DNA of 64,000 nucleotides from Planktothrix sp. FACHB-1365 (lineage in GTDB: Bacteria > Cyanobacteriota > Cyanobacteriia > Cyanobacteriales > Microcoleaceae), in the NCBI RefSeq assembly GCF_014697575.1, contig NZ_JACJSC010000001.1, positions 558,001-622,000 of the forward strand, in the 5' to 3' direction. The notes under the pieces are model-generated. The model was not told where the DNA came from. It did no database searches and worked only from the letters and a program-made list of their open reading frames with translations. Position numbers and translations under genes: made by a program. Each line of letters begins with the position of its first letter. Positions within the stretch are counted from its first letter, which is position 1. This document shows, piece after piece, positions 37,956-45,510 of the stretch.

Positions 37956-37994
37956 TCCTCCCCTTGTCCCCCCATCCCCTTGTCCCCCCATCCC
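37956..37994. repeat. short C-rich tandem repeat between nblR-like gene and nadK
   Basis: CCCCTTGTCCCCCCATCCCC units repeat about twice on the + strand and end directly at the stop codon of nadK (37995-37997). The minus strand is G-rich. It is the shortest of the tracts and sits in the upstream region of the nblR-like gene. Confidence 0.7.
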
Positions 37995-38912
37995 CTAAGG
38001 TAATTCTACAGAAGTGGGTTTGGCAATATGAGGAAGTCCCCAGCCTAATTTTTCGCGGAGAACTTGGAAAAATTCGGGAGGATGGAGGCGAATAAACTTA
38101 GCATGATAGGGCGATCGCTTAACTCTAACCTGATATTCAGGAAGAACATAACAACCCCCATTACCATCCACCACCATCACTAACTGATTTGGACTAGCCG
38201 GATAAATAATTACGGGTTCGGTTTCCCCATAAATTAAAGCGCGTGAAGCCAGAGAATGGGGACAGATGGGCAGTAGTTGCAGCACTTCTACCCCCGGTGT
38301 TACCACCGCACCTCCGGCGGATAAGGAATAAGCGGTTGAACCCGTCGGAGTCGAAATAATCACCCCATCGGCGGCAATATCCACCGGAGCATGACGACCA
38401 ATTTTGATTTCAAAATGGCACATACAGGTCATGGGCTCCCGATGCAGTACCATTTCATTCAAACATAACGCTTCCCACAGCACTTGGTCTGCCTGACACA
38501 CCTCAACCGCAATCATCGTGCGATTTTCAACAATATAGTTTCCTTCGAGAACTTGTTCTAAGATCAGAGGCAGTTGATTCAGGTAGGTTTCCGTTAAAAA
38601 TCCCATGTGACCTGTATTCACCGCCAACAAAGGAATGCCTTGAGGGGCTAGTATCCGAGATGCTGAGAGAACTGTACCATCCCCACCGAGAACAATCGCA
38701 AACATCATCTCCTGATCAAAATCGGGAGGGGCAATTTTATCAATGGGAGTTCGGTGTAAAGGATGAGGTTGAGTGGCATAACCGAGTATTCCCCCTGTTC
38801 CGGGTGCCGTGCAAACCTTCATCCCCCGCCCTTTTAACTTGTCTTTGATCTCGGTCGCAGCACGACAAGCGGCGGGTTTTGCGTCATTGTAAATAATCCC
38901 TACTTTTGACAC
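37995..38912 (-). CDS. nadK: NAD kinase
   Basis: A 305-residue cytosolic enzyme phosphorylating NAD to NADP. It begins [20 protein letters not shown] and has the catalytic [11 protein letters not shown] motif, [10 protein letters not shown], the substrate block [14 protein letters not shown] and [13 protein letters not shown] start at GTG 38912 because family members start with M-x-K-V-G-I-I-Y-N-D. The open frame continues 28 codons upstream to 38996, but that stretch ([20 protein letters not shown]) is not part of the family. Cyanobacteria usually carry two NAD kinases; this looks like the type near ycf39. Confidence 0.93.
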   Translation of the reverse strand: MSKVGIIYNDAKPAACRAATEIKDKLKGRGMKVCTAPGTGGILGYATQPHPLHRTPIDKIAPPDFDQEMMFAIVLGGDGTVLSASRILAPQGIPLLAVNTGHMGFLTETYLNQLPLILEQVLEGNYIVENRTMIAVEVCQADQVLWEALCLNEMVLHREPMTCMCHFEIKIGRHAPVDIAADGVIISTPTGSTAYSLSAGGAVVTPGVEVLQLLPICPHSLASRALIYGETEPVIIYPASPNQLVMVVDGNGGCYVLPEYQVRVKRSPYHAKFIRLHPPEFFQVLREKLGWGLPHIAKPTSVELP

Positions 38913-39046
38913 GCGAAGTTTTGTTAAATTGGGTTTAAACAGAATTAGAGTCTGTCTCAGAACCAGGATGGACATCCCAATTCTGATCGGAGACAAAATT
39001 TTAACGATGGTTAAAGCATACCCTGTCTTTGGGCGATTGCGTTGAG

Positions 39047-40027
39047 TTAGAGGGGCTTGAAGGGATTGCTCCTTTTTTTGCGTTTTTTGAGCTTTTCCTG
39101 TTCATATTCTAATTCTTTAAGTTTTTTCATAATTCGACTAAAGTATTCTTGCAGATAAGACTCTAAGGTGCTGATTTCCTGGGAATCAATGCCAAAAACT
39201 TCATAGGTTTCATCCATTGAAGCTTGTAAGGACTGACCATTGGCTAAGACTTCCGCAAAAGCAAGACGGTCAGACACATTCCCAGTCCACTGAAACCAAC
39301 GGGTAACTTGGCGGAATAGACGCAGGATTTCCGTTGGGGTACGGGTAATTTTAGCTTGTTTGTTAGAGAGCCGTTCACACAATGCAATAATATCCTCAGC
39401 CGTCCAAGCTTTGGAACCCACTACTGGGAAACTTCTATTTTCAGTTTCAGCGACGGATAAGGCCTTAACTGCAAATTTAGCAATATCTTGGGTATCCATA
39501 TAGGCAACGGGAGAACTGACCCCCGGAACCCAAACCGCTTGTTGATCTAAAATGGGGATGGCATATTGACCAATTAACCCTTGAAAAAATCCACAAGGTC
39601 TTAGAATGGTGTATTTTAAACCGGACTCAGCTAAAAATAGTTCGGTACAGCGCTTGATTTCTAATAAAGGCACTTGAGGATATTTCTCGGCATCCAAAAA
39701 CGAAAAGAATACAAATCGTTGAACTCCCGCCTGGGCTGCGGCTTGAATTAGAGCCACTTTCCCTTCCCAGTCTACTTGTTTAATCCCTAATGAATCTGTA
39801 GGACGGGCGGTTGCAGCATCAATAACGGCTGTTACGCCTTCTAATGCAGCTTTTAAGCTTTCCGGTTCGCATAAATCCCCTGGAACCAGTTCTGCCCCCC
39901 ATTCCTTTAAAAACGCGGCTCTGCGGTAACTGCGTGCTAAACAACGCACGGTATACCCTTCATCAAGCGCCCGTCGCGCCACCTGTCTCCCCAATGTCCC
40001 AGTCGCACCGACAATTAATAAAGTCAT
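39047..40027 (-). CDS. ycf39: Ycf39, photosystem II assembly factor (atypical SDR)
   Basis: A 326-residue NmrA-like atypical short-chain dehydrogenase. The NAD(P) motif [16 protein letters not shown] is at residues 5-20, then [53 protein letters not shown] and [14 protein letters not shown]. Ycf39 acts with high-light-inducible proteins in early photosystem II assembly, delivering chlorophyll to new D1. The end is a basic Lys/Arg-rich tail ([20 protein letters not shown]). It lies upstream of nadK on the same strand with a gap of about 134 bases; this pairing is conserved in other cyanobacteria. Confidence 0.9.
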   Translation of the reverse strand: MTLLIVGATGTLGRQVARRALDEGYTVRCLARSYRRAAFLKEWGAELVPGDLCEPESLKAALEGVTAVIDAATARPTDSLGIKQVDWEGKVALIQAAAQAGVQRFVFFSFLDAEKYPQVPLLEIKRCTELFLAESGLKYTILRPCGFFQGLIGQYAIPILDQQAVWVPGVSSPVAYMDTQDIAKFAVKALSVAETENRSFPVVGSKAWTAEDIIALCERLSNKQAKITRTPTEILRLFRQVTRWFQWTGNVSDRLAFAEVLANGQSLQASMDETYEVFGIDSQEISTLESYLQEYFSRIMKKLKELEYEQEKLKKRKKRSNPFKPL

Positions 40028-40192
40028 GAATATCAGTTTGAAGCTTAAAGTTTATTAAGTATGGTATCAAACATTCTCACATTTTTTTACAAAACTTTAC
40101 AAAAATTTGAAGATTGGCCCTGTAGATCTTTTCGTCAAGGGGTCGCGATCGCACTTTAAGGATGAGGCGTAATTAGATTCACTCAACTGTCT

Positions 40193-40357
40193 CTAGCTGC
40201 TATCCGAAAATTCTATAGGGGTGATTGGCAGAATTGTAACTGTATCGGCGGCGCGGTTATTTGCATCGTTGCTTACTATTAGCACGGGACGGCGTTTATT
40301 CATCTCAGAGCCAACCACAGGGCTAAGATTCGCGTAGTAAATTTCACCACGTTTCAT
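40193..40357 (-). pseudogene. truncated MazF/PemK-family toxin remnant
   Basis: A 54-residue frame, MKRGEIYYANLSPVVGSEMN, then KRRPVLIVSND and VTILPITP, is clearly the N-terminal half of a MazF-type mRNA interferase. Full proteins have about 110-120 residues. After ITP the frame goes off-family (IEFSDSS) and stops at TAG, so the second half and part of the active site are gone. No MazE antitoxin gene precedes it; instead a HigB remnant begins 12 bases away on the other strand. Too short to be listed by length-based gene finding. Confidence 0.8.
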
Positions 40358-40369
40358 CTGTTAATCCAT

Positions 40370-40480
40370 TATAGATTAATAGTTAGTATTGACTATGAAC
40401 GCCAATTGATTTATATCAAATACATTCTTACTCATGCTGAGTATGATAAGGAGAACTGGAAAAATGACCCTTACTTTTAA
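40370..40480 (+). pseudogene. C-terminal remnant of a HigB-family toxin
   Basis: The frame YRLIVSIDYERQLIYIKYIL, then THAEYDKENWKNDPYF, ending at TAA 40478-40480, is the C-terminal third of HigB-family toxins (T-H-A-E-Y-D is the signature). There is no start codon, and the upstream sequence belongs to the MazF remnant. Its end overlaps the start of the antitoxin-like gene by 17 bases, the native HigBA arrangement. Confidence 0.75.
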
Positions 40481-40715
40481 TCCAGATAAATACAAAGAGT
40501 TATTGTCTCAGTATCAGCCTAAGATCATTAGAACTGAAGCGGAAAATGAAAAGGCTTTGGCTATTGTGGAAGAGTTGATGCACCGCCCTGATCGCACTCC
40601 AGAAGAAGATGAATTATATGAATTATTGATTGTATTAATTGAAAGATTTGAGCAAGAATATTATGCACTATGGCTAATTTACCATCAAGAACAACTGAAA
40701 CTATCAATCAATTAA
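40464..40715 (+). pseudogene. truncated HigA-type antitoxin lacking its HTH domain
   Basis: An 83-residue frame. MTLTFNPDKYKELLSQYQPK, then IIRTEAENEKALAIVEELMH and ELYELLIVLIERFEQEYY match the N-terminal half of the HigA antitoxin family that follows HigB. The helix-turn-helix domain that should follow is absent: the sequence shifts at EYYALWLIYHQEQ into unrelated residues and stops. AAGGAG upstream of ATG 40464 gives a good ribosome binding site, so a short product may still be made. The break lies next to the start of the following 114-residue gene, suggesting a recombination joint near 40665. Confidence 0.7.
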
Positions 40716-41014
40716 AACAGCAGGCGTTAGACATTGTTAATGAAGCTTCAGCCTTGGAATTAACTATTTTTGAGCTATTTGGAGAGACAGAGGTAACGAT
40801 TCCGGCACTAGATGAAATGAAAAGTGCCGCCGAAGATGCTGAATCTTCCTACTCTCAACTGTCTAATATCCAGCTTCAAATTGCCAAAGCTCAACATCAG
40901 GCCTCTCCTGATATGCTACAATTACTAGAACGAGCTATAGCACGAACCCAAGCAAGGATTCCGGCGTTGGAGCGTAGTATTAAAGAAGTTAAAATGGAAT
41001 ATAACTTGCCATGA
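40670..41014 (+). CDS. small helical protein, function unknown
   Basis: A 114-residue protein that I do not recognise. It looks like one long helical hairpin: RTTETINQLKQQALDIVNEA, then EMKSAAEDAESSYSQLSNIQ and RAIARTQARIPALERSIKEV, with heptad-like spacing. No signal or membrane segment. It overlaps the truncated antitoxin by 46 bases at its 5' end and the next gene by 4 bases (ATGA at 41011-41014), indicating translational coupling downstream. It may belong to a coiled-coil pair with that gene. Confidence 0.55.
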   Translation: MANLPSRTTETINQLKQQALDIVNEASALELTIFELFGETEVTIPALDEMKSAAEDAESSYSQLSNIQLQIAKAQHQASPDMLQLLERAIARTQARIPALERSIKEVKMEYNLP

Positions 41015-41205
41015 ATAAACAACCCCATATCCCCGATCCAGAAACATCTAAACGCTTGCTTGCTAACCTCCGCCGCTCTCGGATGGAGGTTCAAGAAGTG
41101 AATTTAGAATTAGGAGAAATTAATGCGATGCTGGCAGAACAGCTTCGCGAACAAAGATTGAAGCGAGTCAGGCGATCGCTCAATAACTCAACAGCAGAAT
41201 TATAA
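41011..41205 (+). CDS. small charged protein coupled to the preceding gene
   Basis: A 64-residue protein (KQPHIPDPETSKRLLANLRR, then MEVQEVNLELGEINAMLAEQ) with an Arg-rich C-terminus containing RLKRVRRSLNNS. It is predicted helical. The start ATG overlaps the preceding stop as ATGA. Not recognised. The helical, oppositely charged pair recalls small two-gene stability or regulatory modules, but nothing in the sequence proves a function. HIP1 octamers lie inside its end (41172) and just after it (41241, 41286). Confidence 0.5.
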   Translation: MNKQPHIPDPETSKRLLANLRRSRMEVQEVNLELGEINAMLAEQLREQRLKRVRRSLNNSTAEL

Positions 41206-41330
41206 AATGATTAGCAAAAGTAGCCAAAAGTTTATGGAGCGCGATCGCGCTTTTTTAACCACAGATCGACGTGGATGAATAAAGGGCGATCGCTAATATT
41301 ACTATGATCGAACTATGGGGTAACTATCCT

Positions 41331-41381
41331 ACAGCATCATCCTATCTGAACGATTGGATCGTTCAGATAGGATGATGCTGT
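41331..41381. repeat. 51-base hairpin with 24-bp perfect arms
   Basis: The left arm starts ACAGCATCATCCTATCTGAA (41331-41354), the right arm is its exact complement (41358-41381), and the loop is TGG. No T tract follows, so it is not an ordinary terminator. Its right arm overlaps the end of the 88-bp repeat copy at 41377 by five bases (GCTGT), so it probably arose with or within that element. Confidence 0.9.
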
Positions 41382-41464
41382 CACGCAGTTAATTTTTTTG
41401 CCCAAAACCCTTGCTGCAAGGACTCTAGCCTACAAAATATCAAATTTAGATGCGTAGCAGCTTA
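41377..41464. repeat. 88-bp MITE-like element, copy A
   Basis: This sequence is identical over all 88 bases to the reverse complement of 44549-44636. Its ends are imperfect inverted repeats: AGCTGTCACGCAGTTAATTT against AGCTGCTACGCATCTAAATT. No coding capacity. It provides the stop codon of the gene fragment 41446-41649 on the minus strand. Confidence 0.88.
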
Positions 41465-41649
41465 GTAAATAAGGCATTTTTTACTATCTCTGGTTGCGTG
41501 TTGATGACGACACCAAAGATGTTTGTATAAACACCTATAATTTCGTTAGTTTCTGTGTACTGAATAATCGTGTCTGCAATACCATCTTGATTGACATCAG
41601 TAGGAGTAAAGGTAAGAATGTCTATTATTATAATGGGTTTCGTAAAGTG
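41446..41649 (-). pseudogene. gene fragment with a DxNxDGxxD motif, cut by MITE copy A
   Basis: A 67-codon open frame without a start codon: ILTFTPTDVNQDGIADTIIQ, then YTETNEIIGVYTNIFGVVIN and KNALFTKLLRI-stop. DVNQDGIADT is a calcium-loop pattern seen in FG-GAP, dockerin-like and thrombospondin-like repeats. The last six residues and the stop come from MITE copy A, so the element probably truncated it. The upstream side starts after a TGA at 41650-41652. The family of the parent protein is uncertain. Confidence 0.4.
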
Positions 41650-41669
41650 TCATCTGATCACATTTATTA

Positions 41670-43163
41670 TTACTGTGGCGGGGATTGTTGTTGATTTAAT
41701 TCCTCCTGGGTGACACAACAATCAGGACTAACTTTAACTGATAGATTTTCTCCCTCACGATTAATATCAAAATTTAGAGGAAAGTACAAAAGTGAAGAAA
41801 TAATACGAGACTGAACATCAGAAGCACGAGCAACGTTTGTCCCATCTATACTCTGAATAATATCTCCTGGTCGCAGGTCGGCTTTAGCTGCTGGTGAATC
41901 TTCGTTAACCTCAATAATTATAACACCTGTATCTTGAGTAATGGAAAAAGGTAAACTCCCATTCTGATTAATTTCATCTCGAACTTGAGACGAAAGTTCA
42001 GTCATTTTAATTCCTATGCGGGGATAACCCAAAAAAGTAGGGTTAACAGGAAATTCCATTACTGAGCCATCAGAATTCACTGAAATATTGCGGAATGTGA
42101 CTGGGTTTTCTTTTTCGGGGCGTACAGCAATCAGAAAATTATCAGGTCGATAAGTATCGCTAGGTTTGTCAGTATCCAGATCTGTAGGATCTTCACCTAC
42201 TATTACTAGCCCTTTATATGATTGCCGAAGTTTCATTGTTTGCCTAATGTTTTGAATGCCGCCTTTCCCATCGGGTAGACGAACTACCATAAATCCTGAA
42301 TCTCCATTAATAGATAGAATAGCCTGATGCTGAGTCGCACCAACAGCAAACTCTAAGCCCCAAACGCCATTTGTTTGAGACTCAACCCCAGGTGGAGGTG
42401 AAATTAGTTCTCCCAGTCCAGTATTATTTTCTGTAGGTTCAGGAGCAGGTGTAGCTGCGGGTGTAGGTGCGGGTGTAGGTACAGGTGTGGGTACAGGTGT
42501 GGGTGTAGGTGTTTGTGGGTTTGTAGTTTCTGGCTCTTTAACCAGATTTGAGTTTTTGGGAACCTGTGAAAAAATTCCTTTGGATATTAGAACTGCAATT
42601 GCCAATCCAGCTAGCGGTTTCCACGAAATTGAGCTAGACTGACCTCGACCATTAACAATGTAACATCTAGCTATAATATCATGAAGTGCTTGCTTTTCTG
42701 GTGTATATCCTGCCATCAAATAGCCAACAATCCCAACTAATAATCCTATGACAAAAAGGGCTATAGATAGATAATAATAAGGAGAATCTGATGCTGATGT
42801 ACTGGGTGTCATAACAGCCATGAAGGCAGCTGCTATCCAAAATACAAAACAAGCTGACTTAGCGAAATATCTTGCTGTGGCTTTGCCAAAAGAAATCTGA
42901 TTTCCCTGAAGATTGGTAACAATAATACCCACGACTCTCTTCCCAAGAGTTCCCTGGATTGAAGAACTTTCAAGGATAGCATAATAAATCCAACCTATGA
43001 TCTGCATCAAGATCAGATACATAGCTAGTTCAGCATTTGGCTGTTGTAATTCTGATGGTGAGCGACCAACAATTATAAAACCAATGAAAATGAAAATAAT
43101 TGTATCTATTAATAAAGCAACAAATCTTTTTTCAAATCCTGCATAGCCAGTTGTCCTAGTCAT
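41670..43163 (-). CDS. RDD membrane protein with Pro/Thr linker and PDZ domain
   Basis: A 497-residue protein. The RDD domain (residues 1-175) has FEKRFVALLIDTIIFIFIGF, SIQGTLGKRVVGIIVTNLQG and KQALHDIIARC with about four membrane helices. A fifth hydrophobic segment (185-200) leads to an extracytoplasmic linker of TPVPTPAPTPA repeats (215-245). A beta-rich region (255-400) follows, then a PDZ domain (about 405-475) with VIIIEVNEDSPAAKADLRPG and DIIQSIDGTNV. There is no protease domain. It starts 4 bases after the kinase-RDD stop on the same strand, so the two are one operon and may form a membrane complex sensing outside conditions through PDZ. Confidence 0.85.
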   Translation of the reverse strand: MTRTTGYAGFEKRFVALLIDTIIFIFIGFIIVGRSPSELQQPNAELAMYLILMQIIGWIYYAILESSSIQGTLGKRVVGIIVTNLQGNQISFGKATARYFAKSACFVFWIAAAFMAVMTPSTSASDSPYYYLSIALFVIGLLVGIVGYLMAGYTPEKQALHDIIARCYIVNGRGQSSSISWKPLAGLAIAVLISKGIFSQVPKNSNLVKEPETTNPQTPTPTPVPTPVPTPAPTPAATPAPEPTENNTGLGELISPPPGVESQTNGVWGLEFAVGATQHQAILSINGDSGFMVVRLPDGKGGIQNIRQTMKLRQSYKGLVIVGEDPTDLDTDKPSDTYRPDNFLIAVRPEKENPVTFRNISVNSDGSVMEFPVNPTFLGYPRIGIKMTELSSQVRDEINQNGSLPFSITQDTGVIIIEVNEDSPAAKADLRPGDIIQSIDGTNVARASDVQSRIISSLLYFPLNFDINREGENLSVKVSPDCCVTQEELNQQQSPPQ

Positions 43164-43167
43164 TGGA

Positions 43168-44490
43168 TTATTTCCTAATTACTAAACAGTCAGATAATTG
43201 ATCATGGAGAGTTCTTCTTTTCTGGGTAAATCCCCCCATTAAGAAACCCATAAATATAAGCAAGTATGAGATTAGTTTACTGCCATGTCTTTTTGTGGCT
43301 TGCTCAAAAGAAATCTGATTTCCACTTAAATCTGTAACAATAATTCCCACTGCCATCTTGCCAAGAGTTGCTTGCAGAAAAGAACTTTCCATGATTGGAC
43401 AGTACAGAAATCCCAGCACGATATACCAGAAAATCCAACCCACTAAAGTAGCAGTGCCACCAAACATTACCGCATTAATGAGAAGACTACTGATCGCTAA
43501 AATAGAGATGTCAATCAAATAGGCTACCAATCGACGACCAAAATCTGCTGGTTGTAATATGGGTGGTGGTTGTTGGTATGGCGGTTGTGAGGGTGGTTGT
43601 TGGTATGGCGGTTGTTGGTATGGCGGTTGTGGGGGTGGCGGTGGTAAGAAAGGTTTGGTTTGTAGTAGCTGATGAACAGCTTGCAGCGCTTCTGAAGCCG
43701 ATTGATAGCGTTCTTGATATCTGAAACGTACCATTTTTTCTAAAATATTGGCAAAGTCATCACTGACTTGTACTCTATTTCGCCAGACAACTTCCGAATT
43801 ATTAGGATTAGCAAGTTGCATCGGAGATAAACCTGTGATAGCTTCAATCCCAATCATTCCCACTGCATAAATGTCGCTACAGAATAAAGGTTGTCCTCCT
43901 AATTGTTCAACAGGCATATAACCGGGCGTACCAACGACAGAATTTATAACCACTTGCCCCTGTGTATTAAATACTTGGGTGCTGATTTCTTTGACCGATC
44001 CAAAGTCAATGAGTACAATCTTTTTATCTGAATGTCTGATCATTAAGTTTTCTGGCTTAATATCGCGGTGAATCACTCCTTTTTGATGAACAAACTCCAA
44101 AACTTCTAAAATGTCTCTCAAGAGGTAAGAGACATCATGTTCATGCAATTGTTTACCTGGATAAATGTCTTTACGAAGATTGTTACCCTTGACAAATTCT
44201 TGGACTAAGAAAAATTCTTGATTTTCTAGGAAGTAAGCTAAAAGCCTCGGAATTTGATCGTGTTGTCCTAATGTTTTCAGTGTTTTAGCTTCTTTTTCAA
44301 ATGCCTCTTGCACCCACTTCCAAACAGACTGTTTCTGTTGCGGCTTGAGTCTTTTAACGACGCAGGGTTCATTGAAATAGTTAGCATCTTCAGCTAAAAA
44401 TGTTTCCCCAATACCACCCTCTCCCAGTTCGCCTGTGATGTGATAGCGTCCATTCTGAAGTTTTGTTCCAACAAGACTTGCTCCGAACAT
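43168..44490 (-). CDS. serine/threonine protein kinase fused to an RDD membrane domain
   Basis: About 440 residues. The Hanks kinase domain (residues 14-275) has the Gly loop GELGEGGIGETFLAED, Lys in CVVKRLK, catalytic IHRDIKPENLM, DFGSV and the GTPGYMPVEQ activation/P+1 region. A Pro/Gln/Tyr linker (PPYQQPPYQQPPSQPPYQQP) joins a C-terminal RDD domain with FGRRLVAYLIDISILAISSL, QATLGKMAVGIIVTDLSGNQ and RRTLHDQL. The RDD part is clearly related to that of the next gene. The frame is open to 44649, but the extra residues (SCHAVNFFAQNPCCKDSS) are translated from MITE copy B, so I start at ATG 44490, where the kinase N-terminus MFGASLVGTKLQNGRYHI begins. Confidence 0.87.
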   Translation of the reverse strand: MFGASLVGTKLQNGRYHITGELGEGGIGETFLAEDANYFNEPCVVKRLKPQQKQSVWKWVQEAFEKEAKTLKTLGQHDQIPRLLAYFLENQEFFLVQEFVKGNNLRKDIYPGKQLHEHDVSYLLRDILEVLEFVHQKGVIHRDIKPENLMIRHSDKKIVLIDFGSVKEISTQVFNTQGQVVINSVVGTPGYMPVEQLGGQPLFCSDIYAVGMIGIEAITGLSPMQLANPNNSEVVWRNRVQVSDDFANILEKMVRFRYQERYQSASEALQAVHQLLQTKPFLPPPPPQPPYQQPPYQQPPSQPPYQQPPPILQPADFGRRLVAYLIDISILAISSLLINAVMFGGTATLVGWIFWYIVLGFLYCPIMESSFLQATLGKMAVGIIVTDLSGNQISFEQATKRHGSKLISYLLIFMGFLMGGFTQKRRTLHDQLSDCLVIRK

Positions 44491-44544
44491 AAAAGTTTTA
44501 GGACTTTTGCTAGGAAATAGCTTAACAAGCCCACAGTGCCAGCC

Positions 44545-44643
44545 TTGATAAGCTGCTACGCATCTAAATTTGATATTTTGTAGGCTAGAGTCCTTGCAGC
44601 AAGGGTTTTGGGCAAAAAAATTAACTGCGTGACAGCTTATCAA
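44545..44643. repeat. 88-bp MITE-like element, copy B, inverted to copy A
   Basis: The 88-bp core 44549-44636 is the exact reverse complement of 41377-41464. Here the terminal repeats are longer: TTGATAAGCTG (44545-44555) pairs with CAGCTTATCAA (44633-44643). It lies just upstream of the kinase gene, about 60 bases before the ATG at 44490, so it replaced or displaced the native promoter area and produces a spurious N-terminal extension in the open frame. Confidence 0.88.
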
Positions 44644-44825
44644 CAGCACTGACGGACAAAGGTAGTCTGATCCTCTGATAATAATCCCGAATCGCTACAC
44701 TGTATCGGCTCAACGGCTCACCATTTGGCTCAATATAAAAGGCTCTTTTGGCTCTTTTGGTTCATTTTTGCCACCAAAGCATGATATAATTGTAGCGATC
44801 GCACATTATCGGGCAGGTATCCAAG

Positions 44826-45491
44826 ATGACAGCCACCCTGATTCAGCCACCCCAAGAGAAACAAAGTCCCCTTGCGGATCATGTTCTTTTGAAAAATATT
44901 AGTTGGCAAACCTATCAATTGCTGTTACAAGATTTAGCGGAACAGCCGGGGATTCGCCTGATTTATGACCAAGGTTTACTAGAAATTATGACACCTTTAG
45001 ATCCCCACGAAGGTAACAAAAAACTATTAGGCCGTTTGGTAGAAACTCTGACTGAAGAATTAAATATTGAAGTCAGGAGTTTGGGTTCGAGAACTTGCCA
45101 ACGTCAAGATTTAAACAGAGGTTTTGAACCTGATCAATGTTACTATATCCAAAATGAATCTTTAGTCTGGGATAAAGAGCAAATTGACCTGCAACAAGAC
45201 CCACCACCGGATTTAATTATTGAAATTGATATTACCAGTAGCTCTATTAATCAATTAGAACTTTATAAAGCGTTTCGTGTACCGGAAGTTTGGCGGTATG
45301 ATGGAAAAAATATAATATTCTATCAATTAGAAGGAGAAGCCTACCGAGAAACAGATAACTCTCCTACTTTTCCCTTTCTTTCTCAAACTGACATTATGCA
45401 CTTTTTGGAACTCAAGAAAACGACTAGGGAAAATGCTTGGATTGGCTTGTTCCGTGAGTGGGTGAAAAGTCAAATTCCAACAGCAAATTGA
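44826..45491 (+). CDS. Uma2 family endonuclease, next to the STAND ATPase
   Basis: A 221-residue Uma2 (DUF820) protein: RLIYDQGLLEIMTPLDPHEG, then FEPDQCYYIQN (Asp), PPDLIIEIDITSSS (Glu) and LELYKAFRVPEVWRYDG, the family's usual ending. The Uma2 fold is PD-(D/E)XK-like; DNA cleavage is assumed, not shown. It is only distantly like the copy at 31320. The STAND ATPase gene starts 19 bases after its stop with its own ribosome binding site, so the two are probably one operon. Upstream, a HIP1 octamer (about 44797) and a tandem GGCTCTTTT pair lie in the promoter area. Confidence 0.88.
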   Translation: MTATLIQPPQEKQSPLADHVLLKNISWQTYQLLLQDLAEQPGIRLIYDQGLLEIMTPLDPHEGNKKLLGRLVETLTEELNIEVRSLGSRTCQRQDLNRGFEPDQCYYIQNESLVWDKEQIDLQQDPPPDLIIEIDITSSSINQLELYKAFRVPEVWRYDGKNIIFYQLEGEAYRETDNSPTFPFLSQTDIMHFLELKKTTRENAWIGLFREWVKSQIPTAN

Positions 45492-45510
45492 ATGAGTAAG
45501 AGGTTGCGTA

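Noticed and set aside
38913-38996. 28-residue N-terminal extension of NAD kinase
   Set aside because: The family begins at SKVGIIYND; the extra residues are hydrophobic and not conserved to my knowledge.
41494-41694. 66-residue frame on the + strand
   Set aside because: It is antisense to the gene fragment with the DVNQDGIADT motif and lacks protein-like composition (runs of Tyr and Cys).
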